A stretch of 64,000 bases of DNA. Origin: Pseudarthrobacter siccitolerans (GTDB taxonomy: Bacteria > Actinomycetota > Actinomycetes > Actinomycetales > Micrococcaceae). Of the stretch, positions 26,441 to 35,268 are shown piece by piece. The stretch's first letter is position 1; the number at the start of each line of letters is the position of its first letter. The stretch lies in NCBI RefSeq assembly GCF_001046895.1, contig NZ_CAQI01000041.1, positions 21,976-85,975 on the forward strand, given 5' to 3'. The translations under genes and the position numbers were made by a program. Below the pieces are notes generated by a model. That model had not been told where the DNA came from. It saw nothing but the letters and a program-made list of their open reading frames with translations, and made no database searches.

Positions 26441-27991
26441 TCAGCAGCCGACGACGGCGAGCGCCGCCAGGTGCGCGCCCTCACCTTCGGCGAAGACCGC
26501 CAGCGCCGTGCTCGCCGCAGCGGGGAACACCAGGTCGGTAATGGTGGCGAGCCCGTCCTGGGCGAAGACCTCCACGGAGCAGCGGTCAAGGTAGATCCGC
26601 AGCCGCAGCCGGCCTTCCTGCAAGGGCACTGCCACGCGTTCAACAGAGGGGAAAGTCCCGTGGAAAGATACGTGCCCCGACTCGCGCCGGTCCAGATAAA
26701 GCACTCCCGCGGCAACGTCGTAGGTGAGGAGCGTTCGCTCGTCGCCCTCACCTCCGGCCCGGACCACCAGCCCCACAGTGTCCGCGGTACCGGGCTCGAA
26801 CTCCACATCAATCCGCGCTACGGCTGCAGTGGCAGGAAGCTCAAGGACGCCAGGCGCCAGGGACTGCGGCCCGAGTTGGAAGATCGCTGATTCGGACCCC
26901 GAAAACGGGTCGACGGCCTCCTGCAGCAGCACCACCTGCCCGTCCACCCGGGCGAGGCAGACTTCCCGGGGCAGGGACATGGCGCTGCGCCAGTCCCCGG
27001 TGGGCGTGGATCCGGCATAGTCCCAGTTGTTCATCCAGCCGATCATGATCCGGCGGCCGTCCGGCGCGTTGCTGAACGAGACGGTAGCGTAGTAATCACG
27101 CCCCCAGTCCAGCCAGCCGTAGTCCCGCATCCGGCTGCCATCCTGTTGGAGGCCCTCCGTGACGGTGGACTCGGACCGGAACGTCACGCCGTCGAACCCG
27201 CCCAGGAAGTACTGCCCGGCTGACCCGCCGGCCACCCCTCCCGGGTTGAGGTTCACGATGAGGACCCACTTCGTGTCTTCAGGATCACCGTCCACGGGCA
27301 GCTCGAAGAGGTCCGGGCACTCCCATACCCCGCCGGTGGCGTTGGCGGGCCCGAAAGTGCTCAAGTGCTCCCAGGCCACAAGGTCCGCAGACTTGTACAG
27401 CACCACCTGGCGCTGCACTGCCTCCACGGCGACCATCACCCAGTAACTGCCGGCTCCGCCGTCGTACCAAAAAACCTTGGGGTCGCGGAAGTCCGCGGAC
27501 GCGCGGTCCAGGACGGGATTGCCCTGGTACTTCGTCCACGTCCTTCCCTCGTCCAGGCTGTAGGCGAGGGACTGCGCCTGCCGGCCCGCCAGCGGTGAGG
27601 CGGCACTGTACGCGCTGGTGTAGATAGCCACCAGCGGGGGAGTGGCCGCCGTACCAAGCCCGCTGGTGTTGTGCTCATCAAATACCGCGGAGCCGGAGAA
27701 AATCGCCTCGGACCCGTCGCAGGGGATGGCCACGGGCTGCTCGTCCCAGTGGAGCAGGTCCCGGGAGGTGGCGTGGCCCCAGGACATGTTGCCCCAGTCC
27801 GGGCCGAATGGGTTGTGCTGGTAGAAGAGATGGTAGGTGCCGTTGAGGTACACCAGCCCGTTGGGGTCGTTGAGCCAGTTGCGTTCGGCGGTGTAATGGA
27901 ACTCCGGGCGGAACGGATCGATGACGGGAACCGCCAGGGCATCCGGAACCGCTACCGCGGCAGGCGCGGCAGCCGTCGTCGGGAAAGTCAT
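26441..27991 (-). CDS. Glycoside hydrolase family 32 (beta-fructosidase)
   Basis: A 516-residue enzyme that would release fructose from sucrose, fructo-oligosaccharides or levan/inulin fragments. All three catalytic signatures are present: WLNDPNGLVY (nucleophile Asp, near residue 42), FRDPKVFWY (transition-state stabiliser) and WECPDLFELP (acid/base Glu), followed by a C-terminal beta-sandwich ending DLVFPAAASTALAVF. There is no signal peptide, so it acts in the cytoplasm on imported sugar. Two bases separate it from the permease upstream; it is the last gene of a LacI-controlled transport operon. Confidence 0.94.
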   Translation of the reverse strand: MTFPTTAAAPAAVAVPDALAVPVIDPFRPEFHYTAERNWLNDPNGLVYLNGTYHLFYQHNPFGPDWGNMSWGHATSRDLLHWDEQPVAIPCDGSEAIFSGSAVFDEHNTSGLGTAATPPLVAIYTSAYSAASPLAGRQAQSLAYSLDEGRTWTKYQGNPVLDRASADFRDPKVFWYDGGAGSYWVMVAVEAVQRQVVLYKSADLVAWEHLSTFGPANATGGVWECPDLFELPVDGDPEDTKWVLIVNLNPGGVAGGSAGQYFLGGFDGVTFRSESTVTEGLQQDGSRMRDYGWLDWGRDYYATVSFSNAPDGRRIMIGWMNNWDYAGSTPTGDWRSAMSLPREVCLARVDGQVVLLQEAVDPFSGSESAIFQLGPQSLAPGVLELPATAAVARIDVEFEPGTADTVGLVVRAGGEGDERTLLTYDVAAGVLYLDRRESGHVSFHGTFPSVERVAVPLQEGRLRLRIYLDRCSVEVFAQDGLATITDLVFPAAASTALAVFAEGEGAHLAALAVVGC

Positions 27992-27993
27992 GG

Positions 27994-28881
27994 TCAGCCT
28001 TTCACGCCGCTGGAGGCGATGCTGTTGATAAAGGACTTCTGGAAGGCAATGAAGAGGATCACCACGGGAACGGTGATCAGCGAGGCGTAGGCCATCACTT
28101 CGCCCCAGGAGACATTGAGCTGGAAAAAGTACTGGATGCCGATCATCACGGGCCGCAGTTCCTCGGACTGGACCACCATGAGCGGCCAGAGGTAGGAGTT
28201 CCAGGCGGGCAGGAAGGTCAGGATGGCTACTGTGGCCGTGGCGGGGCCTGCCAGGGGCATGACCACCTGCCGGTAGATCTTGAACCAGCCTGCACCGTCG
28301 ATCCGTGCTGCTTCGTCCAGTTCCTTGGGGATGGATTCAAAGTACTGGTGGTACAGGTAGATGGAGAACGCGTTGGCAATGAACGGGATGATCTGGACCT
28401 GGTAGGTGTCCAGCCAGCCCTTTGAGAACTCCAGGCTGAAGCCGTCGAGCTCAAAGTAGGGCAGTTGGTTGACCCACCACACCAGGGGCAGCGCGAGGGT
28501 CTGGAACGGGACAATCAGCGTGGCCAGGATGGCGCCGAAGACGATCCGCTTGCCACGGACCTCCATGCGGGAGAGGGCGAAGGCGCACAGGCTGTTGATG
28601 AAGATGCCCAGCACCACCGTCACTGCGGACACCCCGATGGAGTTGATCATGAACCGGGCGGCGGGCACCCGGTCGAACACTGCGGCGTAGTTATCGAGTG
28701 AGATGTTCCCGATGGGCAGGAAGGCCGCCACGGAGGACATGTCACCGAAAATCTGCTGGTCCGGTTTGAGGGAGGACACCAGCATGAACACGATGGGGAA
28801 AACTGCGACGGCGGCGAACAGGATGCGCACAGCCATGGTTCCGAAGCTCCCCAGCTTCGCGGATTTGAGGGTCTGCAGCAT
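27994..28881 (-). CDS. Carbohydrate ABC transporter permease (MalG type)
   Basis: A 295-residue inner-membrane protein with six predicted helices. The EAA loop, ELDEAARIDGAGWFKIYRQV, that contacts the ATPase is clearly visible, followed by VMPLAGPATATVAILTFLP. It pairs with the permease encoded directly upstream and the lipoprotein binding protein to import an oligosaccharide, judged from the adjacent GH32 enzyme to be a fructan fragment or sucrose-type sugar. No ATPase gene lies in the cluster; a shared MsiK-type ATPase elsewhere is expected. Confidence 0.92.
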   Translation of the reverse strand: MLQTLKSAKLGSFGTMAVRILFAAVAVFPIVFMLVSSLKPDQQIFGDMSSVAAFLPIGNISLDNYAAVFDRVPAARFMINSIGVSAVTVVLGIFINSLCAFALSRMEVRGKRIVFGAILATLIVPFQTLALPLVWWVNQLPYFELDGFSLEFSKGWLDTYQVQIIPFIANAFSIYLYHQYFESIPKELDEAARIDGAGWFKIYRQVVMPLAGPATATVAILTFLPAWNSYLWPLMVVQSEELRPVMIGIQYFFQLNVSWGEVMAYASLITVPVVILFIAFQKSFINSIASSGVKG

Positions 28882-28882
28882 G

Positions 28883-29851
28883 TCAGTCCTTCTCTCGGGT
28901 CAGGTAGCGCTGCACCGCGGAAATCAGCAGCACCAGGACGAAGAATACGAGCGAGATGGCCGAGGCGTAGGAGGTTTCCTGCTGCTTGAATCCGGACCGG
29001 ACTGCCTCGTAGATGACGGTGGTGGTGGAATCCAGGGGGCCGCCCTGGGTCATCACGCTGACCTGGTCAAAAAGTCCCAGCGCCTGGATGGTGATGGTGA
29101 CCAGCACCAGGCTGCGGGTGTGCTTCAGGCCCGGCCATGTCACATAGCGGAACTGGTGCCAGCGGCTGGCGCCGTCCAGCTGCGCGGCTTCGTACAGTTC
29201 ACCGGAGATGCTCTGCAGTCCGGCCAGCCAGATGATCATGTGGAACCCCGCTGCCTGCCAGATGGACAGGGCGATGATGGCCGGCATGGCGGTGGCCGGG
29301 TCGTTGAGCCAGTCGGCGCCCTGGATGAGCCCGAAGCTGAACGTGGAGAGGATTTCGTTGATCAGGCCTTCGCGGCGGTACATGAACATCCAGAGCAGTG
29401 ACACCACCACCATGGACGTGACCACGGGCAGGAAGTAGAGGGTGCGAAAGAAGTTGACGCCGCGGAACTTCTTGTTGATCAGCAGGGCCATCGCCAAGGC
29501 AAGAGCGGACTGCACCGGCACTACGACCACCGCAAAGTACGTCACGTTCAGCAGGGCCCGCCAGAACGTGGGGTCGGTGAAGAGCCGGGCAAAGTTGTCT
29601 GCCCCCACAAATTCCACAGGCCGCGGGGAGATCAGGCGCGCGTTGGTGAAGGCCAGGCCGAAGCCCAGGATGGCCGGCAGGAACACAAACAACAGGAGCA
29701 GAACGGCGGCGGGGGTGATCATGCCCCAACCGCTCAGCTGTTCGCGGAGGAAACCGGGGCGGGGGCGGCGGCGCCGGGCGGGACCGCTGCTTTTCCCGGC
29801 TTGGGCCGCAACCGCCTGTGGCGGACGGGTGGGAAGTGGGCTGAGGGTCAT
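28883..29851 (-). CDS. Carbohydrate ABC transporter permease (MalF type)
   Basis: A 322-residue permease with a long basic, proline-rich cytoplasmic N-terminus, then six helices. The coupling loop reads SISGELYEAAQLDGASRWHQ and is followed by the WPGLKHTRSLVLVTI segment. One base separates its stop from the next permease's start, so they are cotranscribed. A large hairpin lies between it and the upstream binding-protein gene, likely making binding-protein mRNA more abundant than permease mRNA. Confidence 0.92.
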   Translation of the reverse strand: MTLSPLPTRPPQAVAAQAGKSSGPARRRRPRPGFLREQLSGWGMITPAAVLLLLFVFLPAILGFGLAFTNARLISPRPVEFVGADNFARLFTDPTFWRALLNVTYFAVVVVPVQSALALAMALLINKKFRGVNFFRTLYFLPVVTSMVVVSLLWMFMYRREGLINEILSTFSFGLIQGADWLNDPATAMPAIIALSIWQAAGFHMIIWLAGLQSISGELYEAAQLDGASRWHQFRYVTWPGLKHTRSLVLVTITIQALGLFDQVSVMTQGGPLDSTTTVIYEAVRSGFKQQETSYASAISLVFFVLVLLISAVQRYLTREKD

Positions 29852-29874
29852 GAAAGTCTCCTTGACAGGACCTG

Positions 29875-29915
29875 GGGTACGACGACGGCGGCACTCGCCG
29901 GCCGTCGTCGTACCC
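29875..29915. repeat. GTACGACGACGGC hairpin between binding protein and permease
   Basis: GGGTACGACGACGGC (29875-29889) and its exact complement (29901-29915) enclose an 11-base loop that can itself pair GGC with GCC. No T-run follows on the minus strand, so readthrough is expected. It is a relative of the hairpins at 4238 and 63916. Confidence 0.75.
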
Positions 29916-29926
29916 GGGATCTCCGG

Positions 29927-31222
29927 CTATTTCTGGTAGCCGCCGTTGGACTTGATGTTGGCGTCAATCGCCTTGGCTGCCTTGTCCAGCGCGCCCTGCG
30001 GATCCGCTCCGGCAAGGATGTCCTGGGTTGCCTTGCCGAATTCGGTGGCGATGAAGGGGTAAGCGGGGGTTTCCGGCCGCATCACGGCGTAGTTGCGGGA
30101 GAACTCCATGAAGATACGGTTGGCACCGCCCTCGGCAAACGCCGGGATCAGGGCCGCGGCTTCATCAGTGGCGGGGATGCCTCCCGTTGCCTTGATGACT
30201 GAAGCCACGTTTTCCGGCTTGAGGGAATAGGACAGGTAGTCCATCGCGGCATCGGTATTGTTGCAGCCGCTGGTGACGCCCCACTGCCAGGAAGCGCCGC
30301 CGATCTTGGGACCGTTGCCCAGGTCCACCGTGGGCATAACCACCAGTTCATCTCCCAGCGCCTCACGGGCTTTGTCCCCGGCCCAGGAACCGGTGTAGAG
30401 GAGGCCGCTCTTGTTGTTCAGGAAGTCCTGGGTGGAGTCTTTCCCGCTCTTGGTCGCCATGAAGCCCTGGTCCGCCAGTCCGCGGAACCATTTGGCCCAT
30501 TCGACAGCCTTGTCGCCATTAAGGGCTCCGTTAGCCGACTGGTAATCCGTGCGGTTGACCAGGTCTCCGCCGAAGGACTGCAGGAACGGCGAGTACGCAT
30601 AGGGCAGCCATTCGCCCGTGCCGGCAGTACCCATGTCCAACGGGTAATCCCATTTGCCCAGCGCCTTGAGTTTGGTCAGCGCGTCCTGGAACTCGTCCTT
30701 CGTCCACGGCTTCTCAATGGTGGCGACGCGGACGCCCGCCGCGGCGAGATCGGATTTGCGGGCAAACATGGACAAGGCAACGTCGCCGTACCCAACCGCA
30801 TAGGTCTCGCCCTGCCACTTGGCAACGGTGCTGGGGAGATTCTTGGAAAGATCGGCGGACAGTTTCAGGGGGGTGAGGTACTGCGCCCACGCCCAGTTGG
30901 GAACGTTGGGCCCGTCGATGTCCACGATGCAGGGGAGGTTTCCGGCCGACGCCGCCCCGACGACGGAATCGTTGTAGGACTCCTGCGGGAAAGCCTGCAC
31001 CTTGATCTGCGCCTTCGCACCGCTGCTTTTGTTGTAGGAGTCCACGATGGCCTGGGTCGCCGCCAGTTCCGCGGGGTTTCCGGCGGCGTGGGTCCACATG
31101 GTGATTTCGTTCGGGCCTTCGGTGGTGGACGAGGAGCTGCCTTTGCCGCAGCCGGCGAGGGTGGCAGTGAGGGCGGCTGCGGCTATGCTGGTCGCCAGGA
31201 TCTTTGTGAACTTCTTGTTCAT
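29927..31222 (-). CDS. Sugar-binding lipoprotein of an ABC transporter
   Basis: A 431-residue extracellular binding protein. The signal sequence ends in the lipobox LAGC near residue 25, followed by a Ser-rich tether. The mature fold is the MalE-type family 1: NEITMWTHAAGNPAELAATQ, SAGNLPCIVDIDGPNVPNWA, and the hinge-region FLNNKSGLLYTGSWAGDKAR. It captures a sugar and delivers it to the two permeases downstream. Together with GH32 the likely ligand is a fructo-oligosaccharide, but specificity cannot be read from the sequence. Confidence 0.92.
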   Translation of the reverse strand: MNKKFTKILATSIAAAALTATLAGCGKGSSSSTTEGPNEITMWTHAAGNPAELAATQAIVDSYNKSSGAKAQIKVQAFPQESYNDSVVGAASAGNLPCIVDIDGPNVPNWAWAQYLTPLKLSADLSKNLPSTVAKWQGETYAVGYGDVALSMFARKSDLAAAGVRVATIEKPWTKDEFQDALTKLKALGKWDYPLDMGTAGTGEWLPYAYSPFLQSFGGDLVNRTDYQSANGALNGDKAVEWAKWFRGLADQGFMATKSGKDSTQDFLNNKSGLLYTGSWAGDKAREALGDELVVMPTVDLGNGPKIGGASWQWGVTSGCNNTDAAMDYLSYSLKPENVASVIKATGGIPATDEAAALIPAFAEGGANRIFMEFSRNYAVMRPETPAYPFIATEFGKATQDILAGADPQGALDKAAKAIDANIKSNGGYQK

Positions 31223-31267
31223 GGGTCAGTCTTTCTGTTTGGACAGGGTGATTGATGGGGTCCTGCT

Positions 31268-31305
31268 GGGAACGCGGCCGCTGCAACGGCTGCGTTCCCT
31301 TTTTC
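31268..31305. terminator. GC-rich hairpin between lacI-type gene and binding-protein gene
   Basis: GGGAACGC and GCGTTCCC pair around a partly paired loop and are followed by TTTTT on the plus strand. Both flanking genes read on the minus strand, where no T-run follows, so the hairpin may attenuate rather than stop transcription from the regulator into the transporter genes, or end an antisense transcript. Confidence 0.5.
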
Positions 31306-31349
31306 CGGGAAAGGTTTCGGGGCTGTGCCTGGTGCGGTACAGCCCTGGT

Positions 31350-32372
31350 TCAGTGTTTCGGTGGAGCGACCGAATCCCGCTGTACAAGCGGGCAGGCCAC
31401 CTTCCGGTGCACCCGTGGTGCGTCGGGGTTCTCGAGTTCGTCGAGGAGTTTCAGGACAGCCCACCGGCCCATTTCGTAGTGGGGAAGGGCCATCGTGGAC
31501 AGGCCCGGCCAGAGGCCGTCTGCGATGAGTTCGAGGTTGTCGACGCCGACAATTGAGACATCGGACGGAACCTTCAGGCCAAGGTGGCCGGCCGCCTGGT
31601 AGGCGCCCATGGCCATTTGGTCGCTGAAGCAGAACAGGGCGGTGGGCTTTTCCGCAGCGGACAGCAGCTTCAGTGCCGCTTCCCGTCCGCCGGCGGTGCT
31701 GGGCCGGCTGGTCACTAGGCTATCCTCGGGCAGCTGCAGGCCGTGGCGGGCCAGCCCGGTGCGGAAACCCTCGAGCCGCCCGTGGGCGGCCGGGATGTCG
31801 TCCTCGTTGTTGATCATGGCGATCCGGCGGTGGCCGGCCGTGACCAGGAGTTCTGCAGCGGATTCACCGGCGCCGAACTCATCAGGCACCACTGAGGACA
31901 ACTCCGGTTTGTCGGAGGTGGCGTCCAGCACGATGGTGGGCATCGACTGCAGCTCCGCAGGAATGGACACCTGCTGGTTGTACATGCGGGCGTAGATCAC
32001 GCCGTCCACCTGGTGCTGCTGCAGCGCGCTGATTTCCTGCCGCTCCAGTTCGTTGTCCAGGCCCGAGTTGACCACCATCAGCAGGTGTCCGTGCTCGGAG
32101 GCGGCATCCTGTGCCCCTTGGATCATGGCACCGGCGAAAGGGGTGGTGGTGATCTCGTCGCTGACCAGGCCGAGAATCCGGGAGCGCTGGTTGCGCAGTC
32201 CGCTTGCCAGCCGGTTGGGGGCGTAGCCGAGATTGCCGGCCACGGCTTTGATGTGCTCCACGGTCCGGGCATTGACCCGGGAGCTGTGCACGTCGCTGAG
32301 CGCATGTGACACTGTGGTCACAGAGACGCCTGCGGCTTTCGCTACGTCCCGGATGTTCACCTTTGTCGCCAT
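31350..32372 (-). CDS. LacI-family repressor of the fructoside locus
   Basis: A 340-residue regulator. The HTH is VNIRDVAKAAGVSVTTVSHA, with the hinge helix NRLASGLRNQRSRILGLV, then a sugar-binding domain (GVIYARMYNQQVSIPAEL, ALFCFSDQMAMGAYQAAGHL, VSIVGVDNLELIADGLWPG). It should repress the transport/GH32 genes downstream until a sugar binds. AAAGGAACG precedes the ATG at 32372. Two CAAAACGTTTTG operators lie immediately upstream, so it is likely autoregulated and controls the operon by readthrough or through a second, unseen site. Confidence 0.92.
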   Translation of the reverse strand: MATKVNIRDVAKAAGVSVTTVSHALSDVHSSRVNARTVEHIKAVAGNLGYAPNRLASGLRNQRSRILGLVSDEITTTPFAGAMIQGAQDAASEHGHLLMVVNSGLDNELERQEISALQQHQVDGVIYARMYNQQVSIPAELQSMPTIVLDATSDKPELSSVVPDEFGAGESAAELLVTAGHRRIAMINNEDDIPAAHGRLEGFRTGLARHGLQLPEDSLVTSRPSTAGGREAALKLLSAAEKPTALFCFSDQMAMGAYQAAGHLGLKVPSDVSIVGVDNLELIADGLWPGLSTMALPHYEMGRWAVLKLLDELENPDAPRVHRKVACPLVQRDSVAPPKH

Positions 32373-32388
32373 TGACTGCGTTCCTTTG

Positions 32389-32435
32389 CAAAACGTTTTG
32401 TATGTTGCTTGGATCACTATATGCAAAACGTTTTG
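32389..32435 (-). promoter_or_regulatory. Twin LacI-family operators
   Basis: Two identical perfect palindromes, CAAAACGTTTTG at 32389-32400 and 32424-32435, have centres 35 bases apart. They start 17 bases before the regulator's ATG. The spacing is suited to cooperative or looped binding by dimers. No third copy was found before the binding-protein gene. Confidence 0.85.
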
Positions 32436-32504
32436 TAGCCGTCAAGGGGTAGCGCCAGGATCTGCGGTTTCCTGGGTGGGGGTGCAGCGCCGCCCGCCCC
32501 CTTC

Positions 32505-33023
32505 TTACTCCGGCCGGGAGTAGGAGGATCCCGAGGCTGTCCGTTCCAGCAGGCCAAAATCCACCAGGTAGCGGCGCAGCAGGACAACGTCGTCGGTATA
32601 GCCCAGGAGCCGTTCGTTGACCTGTCTTTCGGTCAGGATTTCGCCGGGCCCGATCGCCTCGCGGGCAATCCAGGCCAGGAGTTCCCGCCTCTCGGCCACG
32701 TTCGCCGGATATCGCTCGATCCTCCCCAGCCGCATAAAGCGGTCCACTCCGGTCTTCGCCTGGCGGCGGGGCTGTTGGGCAAGAAGATCGCGGAAAATGG
32801 CTTCCGGTGCCACCAGCCCGCCGGCGGCATTCCGTTCCACGAGGCCCGCTTCAAGCAGGGCGGCAATGGCCCGGTTTCGCCGCTGGTCCTTCGAGCCGGC
32901 AAGCACTGCCGGAAATTCTGCGCCGAGGACTATTTGCGCATAGGCGGTCCGCGCGTCAGTGTTGGCGAGAGCCGCCAGTACCCGCCGCCAGTGCGGACCG
33001 CCATATTCCGTACTCCGCGTCAT
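32505..33023 (-). CDS. DUF2087 domain protein
   Basis: A 172-residue protein whose C-terminal half has the DUF2087 signature (GPGEILTERQVNERLLGYTD, then DVVLLRRYLVDFGLLERTA), preceded by a winged-helix-like N-terminal half (AIAALLEAGLVERNAAGGLV). This suggests a DNA-binding regulator, though the DUF is uncharacterised. The stop of the HNH gene lies 10 bases upstream, so the two are probably cotranscribed. The ATG at 33023 (MTRSTEYGG) follows GAGGCAGGCGGC. Confidence 0.8.
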   Translation of the reverse strand: MTRSTEYGGPHWRRVLAALANTDARTAYAQIVLGAEFPAVLAGSKDQRRNRAIAALLEAGLVERNAAGGLVAPEAIFRDLLAQQPRRQAKTGVDRFMRLGRIERYPANVAERRELLAWIAREAIGPGEILTERQVNERLLGYTDDVVLLRRYLVDFGLLERTASGSSYSRPE

Positions 33024-33033
33024 GCCGCCTGCC

Positions 33034-33915
33034 TCAGTCCGGGTCTTTCGTGGCGCGCGGCCCCTCAAGGATCCGCCGGGCATCGTCCTGCGCCTCGAGG
33101 GCAAGGTCACTGACCACCTCGCCCCGCAGATGCCCGGCGGCGGCGATGATGTTCCGGAGTTCCGATACTGTCCGGGGCGAGGCCACACCGAGGTGGGCCA
33201 CTGTGTGGCAGTTGGGGCACAGCGGTACAAGGTCAGCCACGGGGTCCAGCATGTACCCGTCTTCCAGCATCACGGGGGGCACTGCATGGTGCACCTCGAT
33301 GGCATCAGTACCAGCCTCGCCGTAGGAAGCCTCGAAGGAGAAACCGCAGGCCGCGCAGGAGGTTCCGTGGAATGCCAGGCACACACGGCGTGCATCAGGA
33401 TCCTGCTCATAGCGGTTCACCTCGATCCTGGTAACTGCCCCCGGCGGGTAGGCGCCCGGAACGAGTGCGGTGTGCCTGATAGCCGCCGCCGGCCCCTGTT
33501 CCCGCCACAGCTTCCGAAGTTCCGCCTCAGCCTGAGGCGGAACAGCAACCGGGCCGGCTGCCACGCCGCCCCAAGGTACCGCGGGAACGGCTGCGCTGAG
33601 GATGTCGGGACGTATCTGTTCTCCGAGCGGGAGCAGTGCGTCGAATGCAATGCTGAAATACGCGCCACCGTCTCCAAGCTCCCGGTCGTCGTCCGGAACG
33701 GACATCACTACCCCATGGCCGATCAGGCCGCTGGAAGCATCAGTGTTGCCCTCCAGCAGGAGCCAAACCTCTGCCTCCGGAAGAATGTCCGGGTGCTGGC
33801 CAGCGTTCCATCGCTCGAGGTGCCGCCCGGCCTCCGCCACGTGTTCGACGACGGCGCGGTAGTCCCAGCGACCCACATCCCTCGGGTTCCACCCCAGAAT
33901 TACTGCAGCCACCAC
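33034..33915 (-). CDS. HNH endonuclease with large N-terminal domain
   Basis: A 293-residue protein. Residues about 190-260 hold an HNH nuclease of the McrA/HNH_5 type: ACGFSFEASYGEAGTDAIEV, HHAVPP and DLVPLCPNCHTVAHLG, with paired CxxC zinc motifs (CAACG, CPNC). The N-terminal 170 residues (WNPRDVGRWDYRAVVEHVAE, then WLLLEGNTDASSGLIGHGVV) could recognise modified DNA or protein. Start GTG at 33915, with an AGGGTGAG sequence nearby. The role in restriction or in DNA processing is inferred only. Confidence 0.85.
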   Translation of the reverse strand: MVAAVILGWNPRDVGRWDYRAVVEHVAEAGRHLERWNAGQHPDILPEAEVWLLLEGNTDASSGLIGHGVVMSVPDDDRELGDGGAYFSIAFDALLPLGEQIRPDILSAAVPAVPWGGVAAGPVAVPPQAEAELRKLWREQGPAAAIRHTALVPGAYPPGAVTRIEVNRYEQDPDARRVCLAFHGTSCAACGFSFEASYGEAGTDAIEVHHAVPPVMLEDGYMLDPVADLVPLCPNCHTVAHLGVASPRTVSELRNIIAAAGHLRGEVVSDLALEAQDDARRILEGPRATKDPD

Positions 33916-34184
33916 TCACCCTGTCCAGCCCGCGCCGTATGTCGGTTCAGCCTACGTGGTGGGGACTTGGGGTTGCCATGCCTTCAGCTGTCATCAGCTG
34001 CAGGAACCGTGCCGTCCGGGCGCCGGGAGTTGCAGGGCCAAAGGTCATGCCATTGGGGGCTCTCCGTGGTGCAGCTTCTTCCGCCGGGATGGGCGGGGGA
34101 GTAGTCTTGAGCAACCGTTAGGAAGCAGGCGGCCACCTTTCAGGCTGGGTGTTGAGTTCCCCAGCATCTTTCGAGGGATGCCCT

Positions 34185-34403
34185 GTGACACTGGACGCTT
34201 CCATGGTTCTGGCGCTCATCGGCGGGTATATCGCAACCGCCGTTGGAGTCTTTCTGCTTTATTCACCGGTGATTGTCCTGATCATCGGCCTCTTGTTGAC
34301 TGCGGGCCTGCTCCAGCTGCTCGCCTGGCCCTTCATTGTCCTGGTGCGCAAACTGCGGCGGAAGCCTGAAGGTCCGCAGGACAGTTCCTGGCTCCTCCAC
34401 TGA
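34185..34403 (+). CDS. Small two-helix membrane protein
   Basis: A 72-residue protein with two hydrophobic helices (LALIGGYIATAVGVFLLYS and VIVLIIGLLLTAGLLQLLAW) and a basic C-terminal tail (VRKLRRKPEGPQ). The GTG at 34185 has GAGGGA at 34173-34178, a good ribosome site. The stretch before it, from 33916, contains no supported gene. Function unknown. Confidence 0.65.
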   Translation: MTLDASMVLALIGGYIATAVGVFLLYSPVIVLIIGLLLTAGLLQLLAWPFIVLVRKLRRKPEGPQDSSWLLH

Positions 34404-34443
34404 ACCGGAATATCCGCCGGGTTCACACGGCACCCTATTCGTC

Positions 34444-34454
34444 AGTATGCTTAC
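34444..34454 (+). promoter_or_regulatory. AGTATGCTTAC motif upstream of an acidic protein gene
   Basis: AGTATGCTTAC lies 37 bases before the ATG at 34492. The same sequence in inverse orientation lies 37 bases before the SDR gene at 45255. It is probably part of a promoter or a stress-regulator site. Confidence 0.4.
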
Positions 34455-34491
34455 TATTGTTGGCAAAGCCGGTCACGAGAAAGGCATCATC

Positions 34492-34923
34492 ATGACGGAA
34501 CAGAACTTGCCTGACGACGAGCTTGAGGTTGTCGAGGAAAACGACGTGCTCCTGGACGAAACTCCCGGTGCGGCCTCTTCGCTGGAGCTTGACCCGGTCA
34601 CCAGCGGTGAGCCGGACAGCTACCCCGGTGCGGCCGAAAACAACCCGGACCGCTGGCAGGAGGATCCGCTGCTGCAGGATGAAGTCTCCGGCGAGGAGGA
34701 GGATTTCCTGAGCGACCAAACGCTGCGTGACGACATGGCGGCCACCCGCGACGGCGCCGGGAATGAGCAGGTCCCGGCCGTGACCCCCACTATGGGCGAG
34801 GCGGTAGCGGACGTCGACTTCGGCGAGGATCCCACCGGCCGGGAAGCGGACGCCAGCGATGACCAGGAAAACTTCGGCGGATCCCCGCTCAGCGAGTTCG
34901 AGCCGGACGACCTGGAGCGCTAG
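34492..34923 (+). CDS. Acidic protein of unknown function
   Basis: A 143-residue protein, strongly acidic (about one third Asp and Glu) and poor in hydrophobic residues, so likely disordered. It has no signal peptide or known domain. Such proteins are common in Arthrobacter and are sometimes stress-induced. AGAAAGG sits at a suitable distance before the ATG at 34492. It shares an AGTATGCTTAC upstream element with the SDR gene at 45255, which suggests stress control. Confidence 0.65.
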   Translation: MTEQNLPDDELEVVEENDVLLDETPGAASSLELDPVTSGEPDSYPGAAENNPDRWQEDPLLQDEVSGEEEDFLSDQTLRDDMAATRDGAGNEQVPAVTPTMGEAVADVDFGEDPTGREADASDDQENFGGSPLSEFEPDDLER

Positions 34924-35067
34924 GACCGGGAGCATCTGGCAGGAGCGCCAAGGACCCGCACCTCATGAATAGGGGGCCAGACCTCTGGCCCAGACATAAA
35001 ACCGGGCTAAACTGATAAGCACGCTGATGAATATCGGTTGGCAGGATCAAGACTGAAGGAGTTTCAT

Positions 35068-35250
35068 ATGAACTTGGGAAGCATGATCAGGAACGCCGCT
35101 GGACGATTCGCCGGCAGGACCGGCACGGGCGGGACGGTCCGGGGCCGGGGGATGAACACCACGGGCCGGACACCGAACACTACCGGCGCCATGGGTGCCA
35201 GGTCCGGCAGCATGGCCCACCGCATCATGGGCATGCTTAAGCGGCACTAG
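35068..35250 (+). CDS. Small basic Gly/Arg/Thr-rich protein
   Basis: A 60-residue protein, MNLGSMIRNAAGRFAGRTGT onward, composed mainly of Gly, Arg, Thr and Met, net positive charge, likely disordered and perhaps nucleic-acid-binding. GAAGGA at 35055-35060 is a strong ribosome site. A terminator follows. The upstream GATAAGCACGCT resembles the GATAAGTATGCTTAC motif. No family known. Confidence 0.6.
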   Translation: MNLGSMIRNAAGRFAGRTGTGGTVRGRGMNTTGRTPNTTGAMGARSGSMAHRIMGMLKRH

Positions 35251-35268
35251 CCACCAGCACGAACCAGG

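Noticed and set aside
31268..31305. Hairpin as a terminator of the LacI gene
   Set aside because: The T-run lies on the plus strand while the gene reads on the minus strand, so it cannot be a standard intrinsic terminator for that gene; kept only as a hairpin of uncertain role.
32959..34104. Plus-strand open frame over the HNH and DUF2087 genes
   Set aside because: The opposite strand carries the HNH motifs and the expected start sites; this frame has low-complexity composition.
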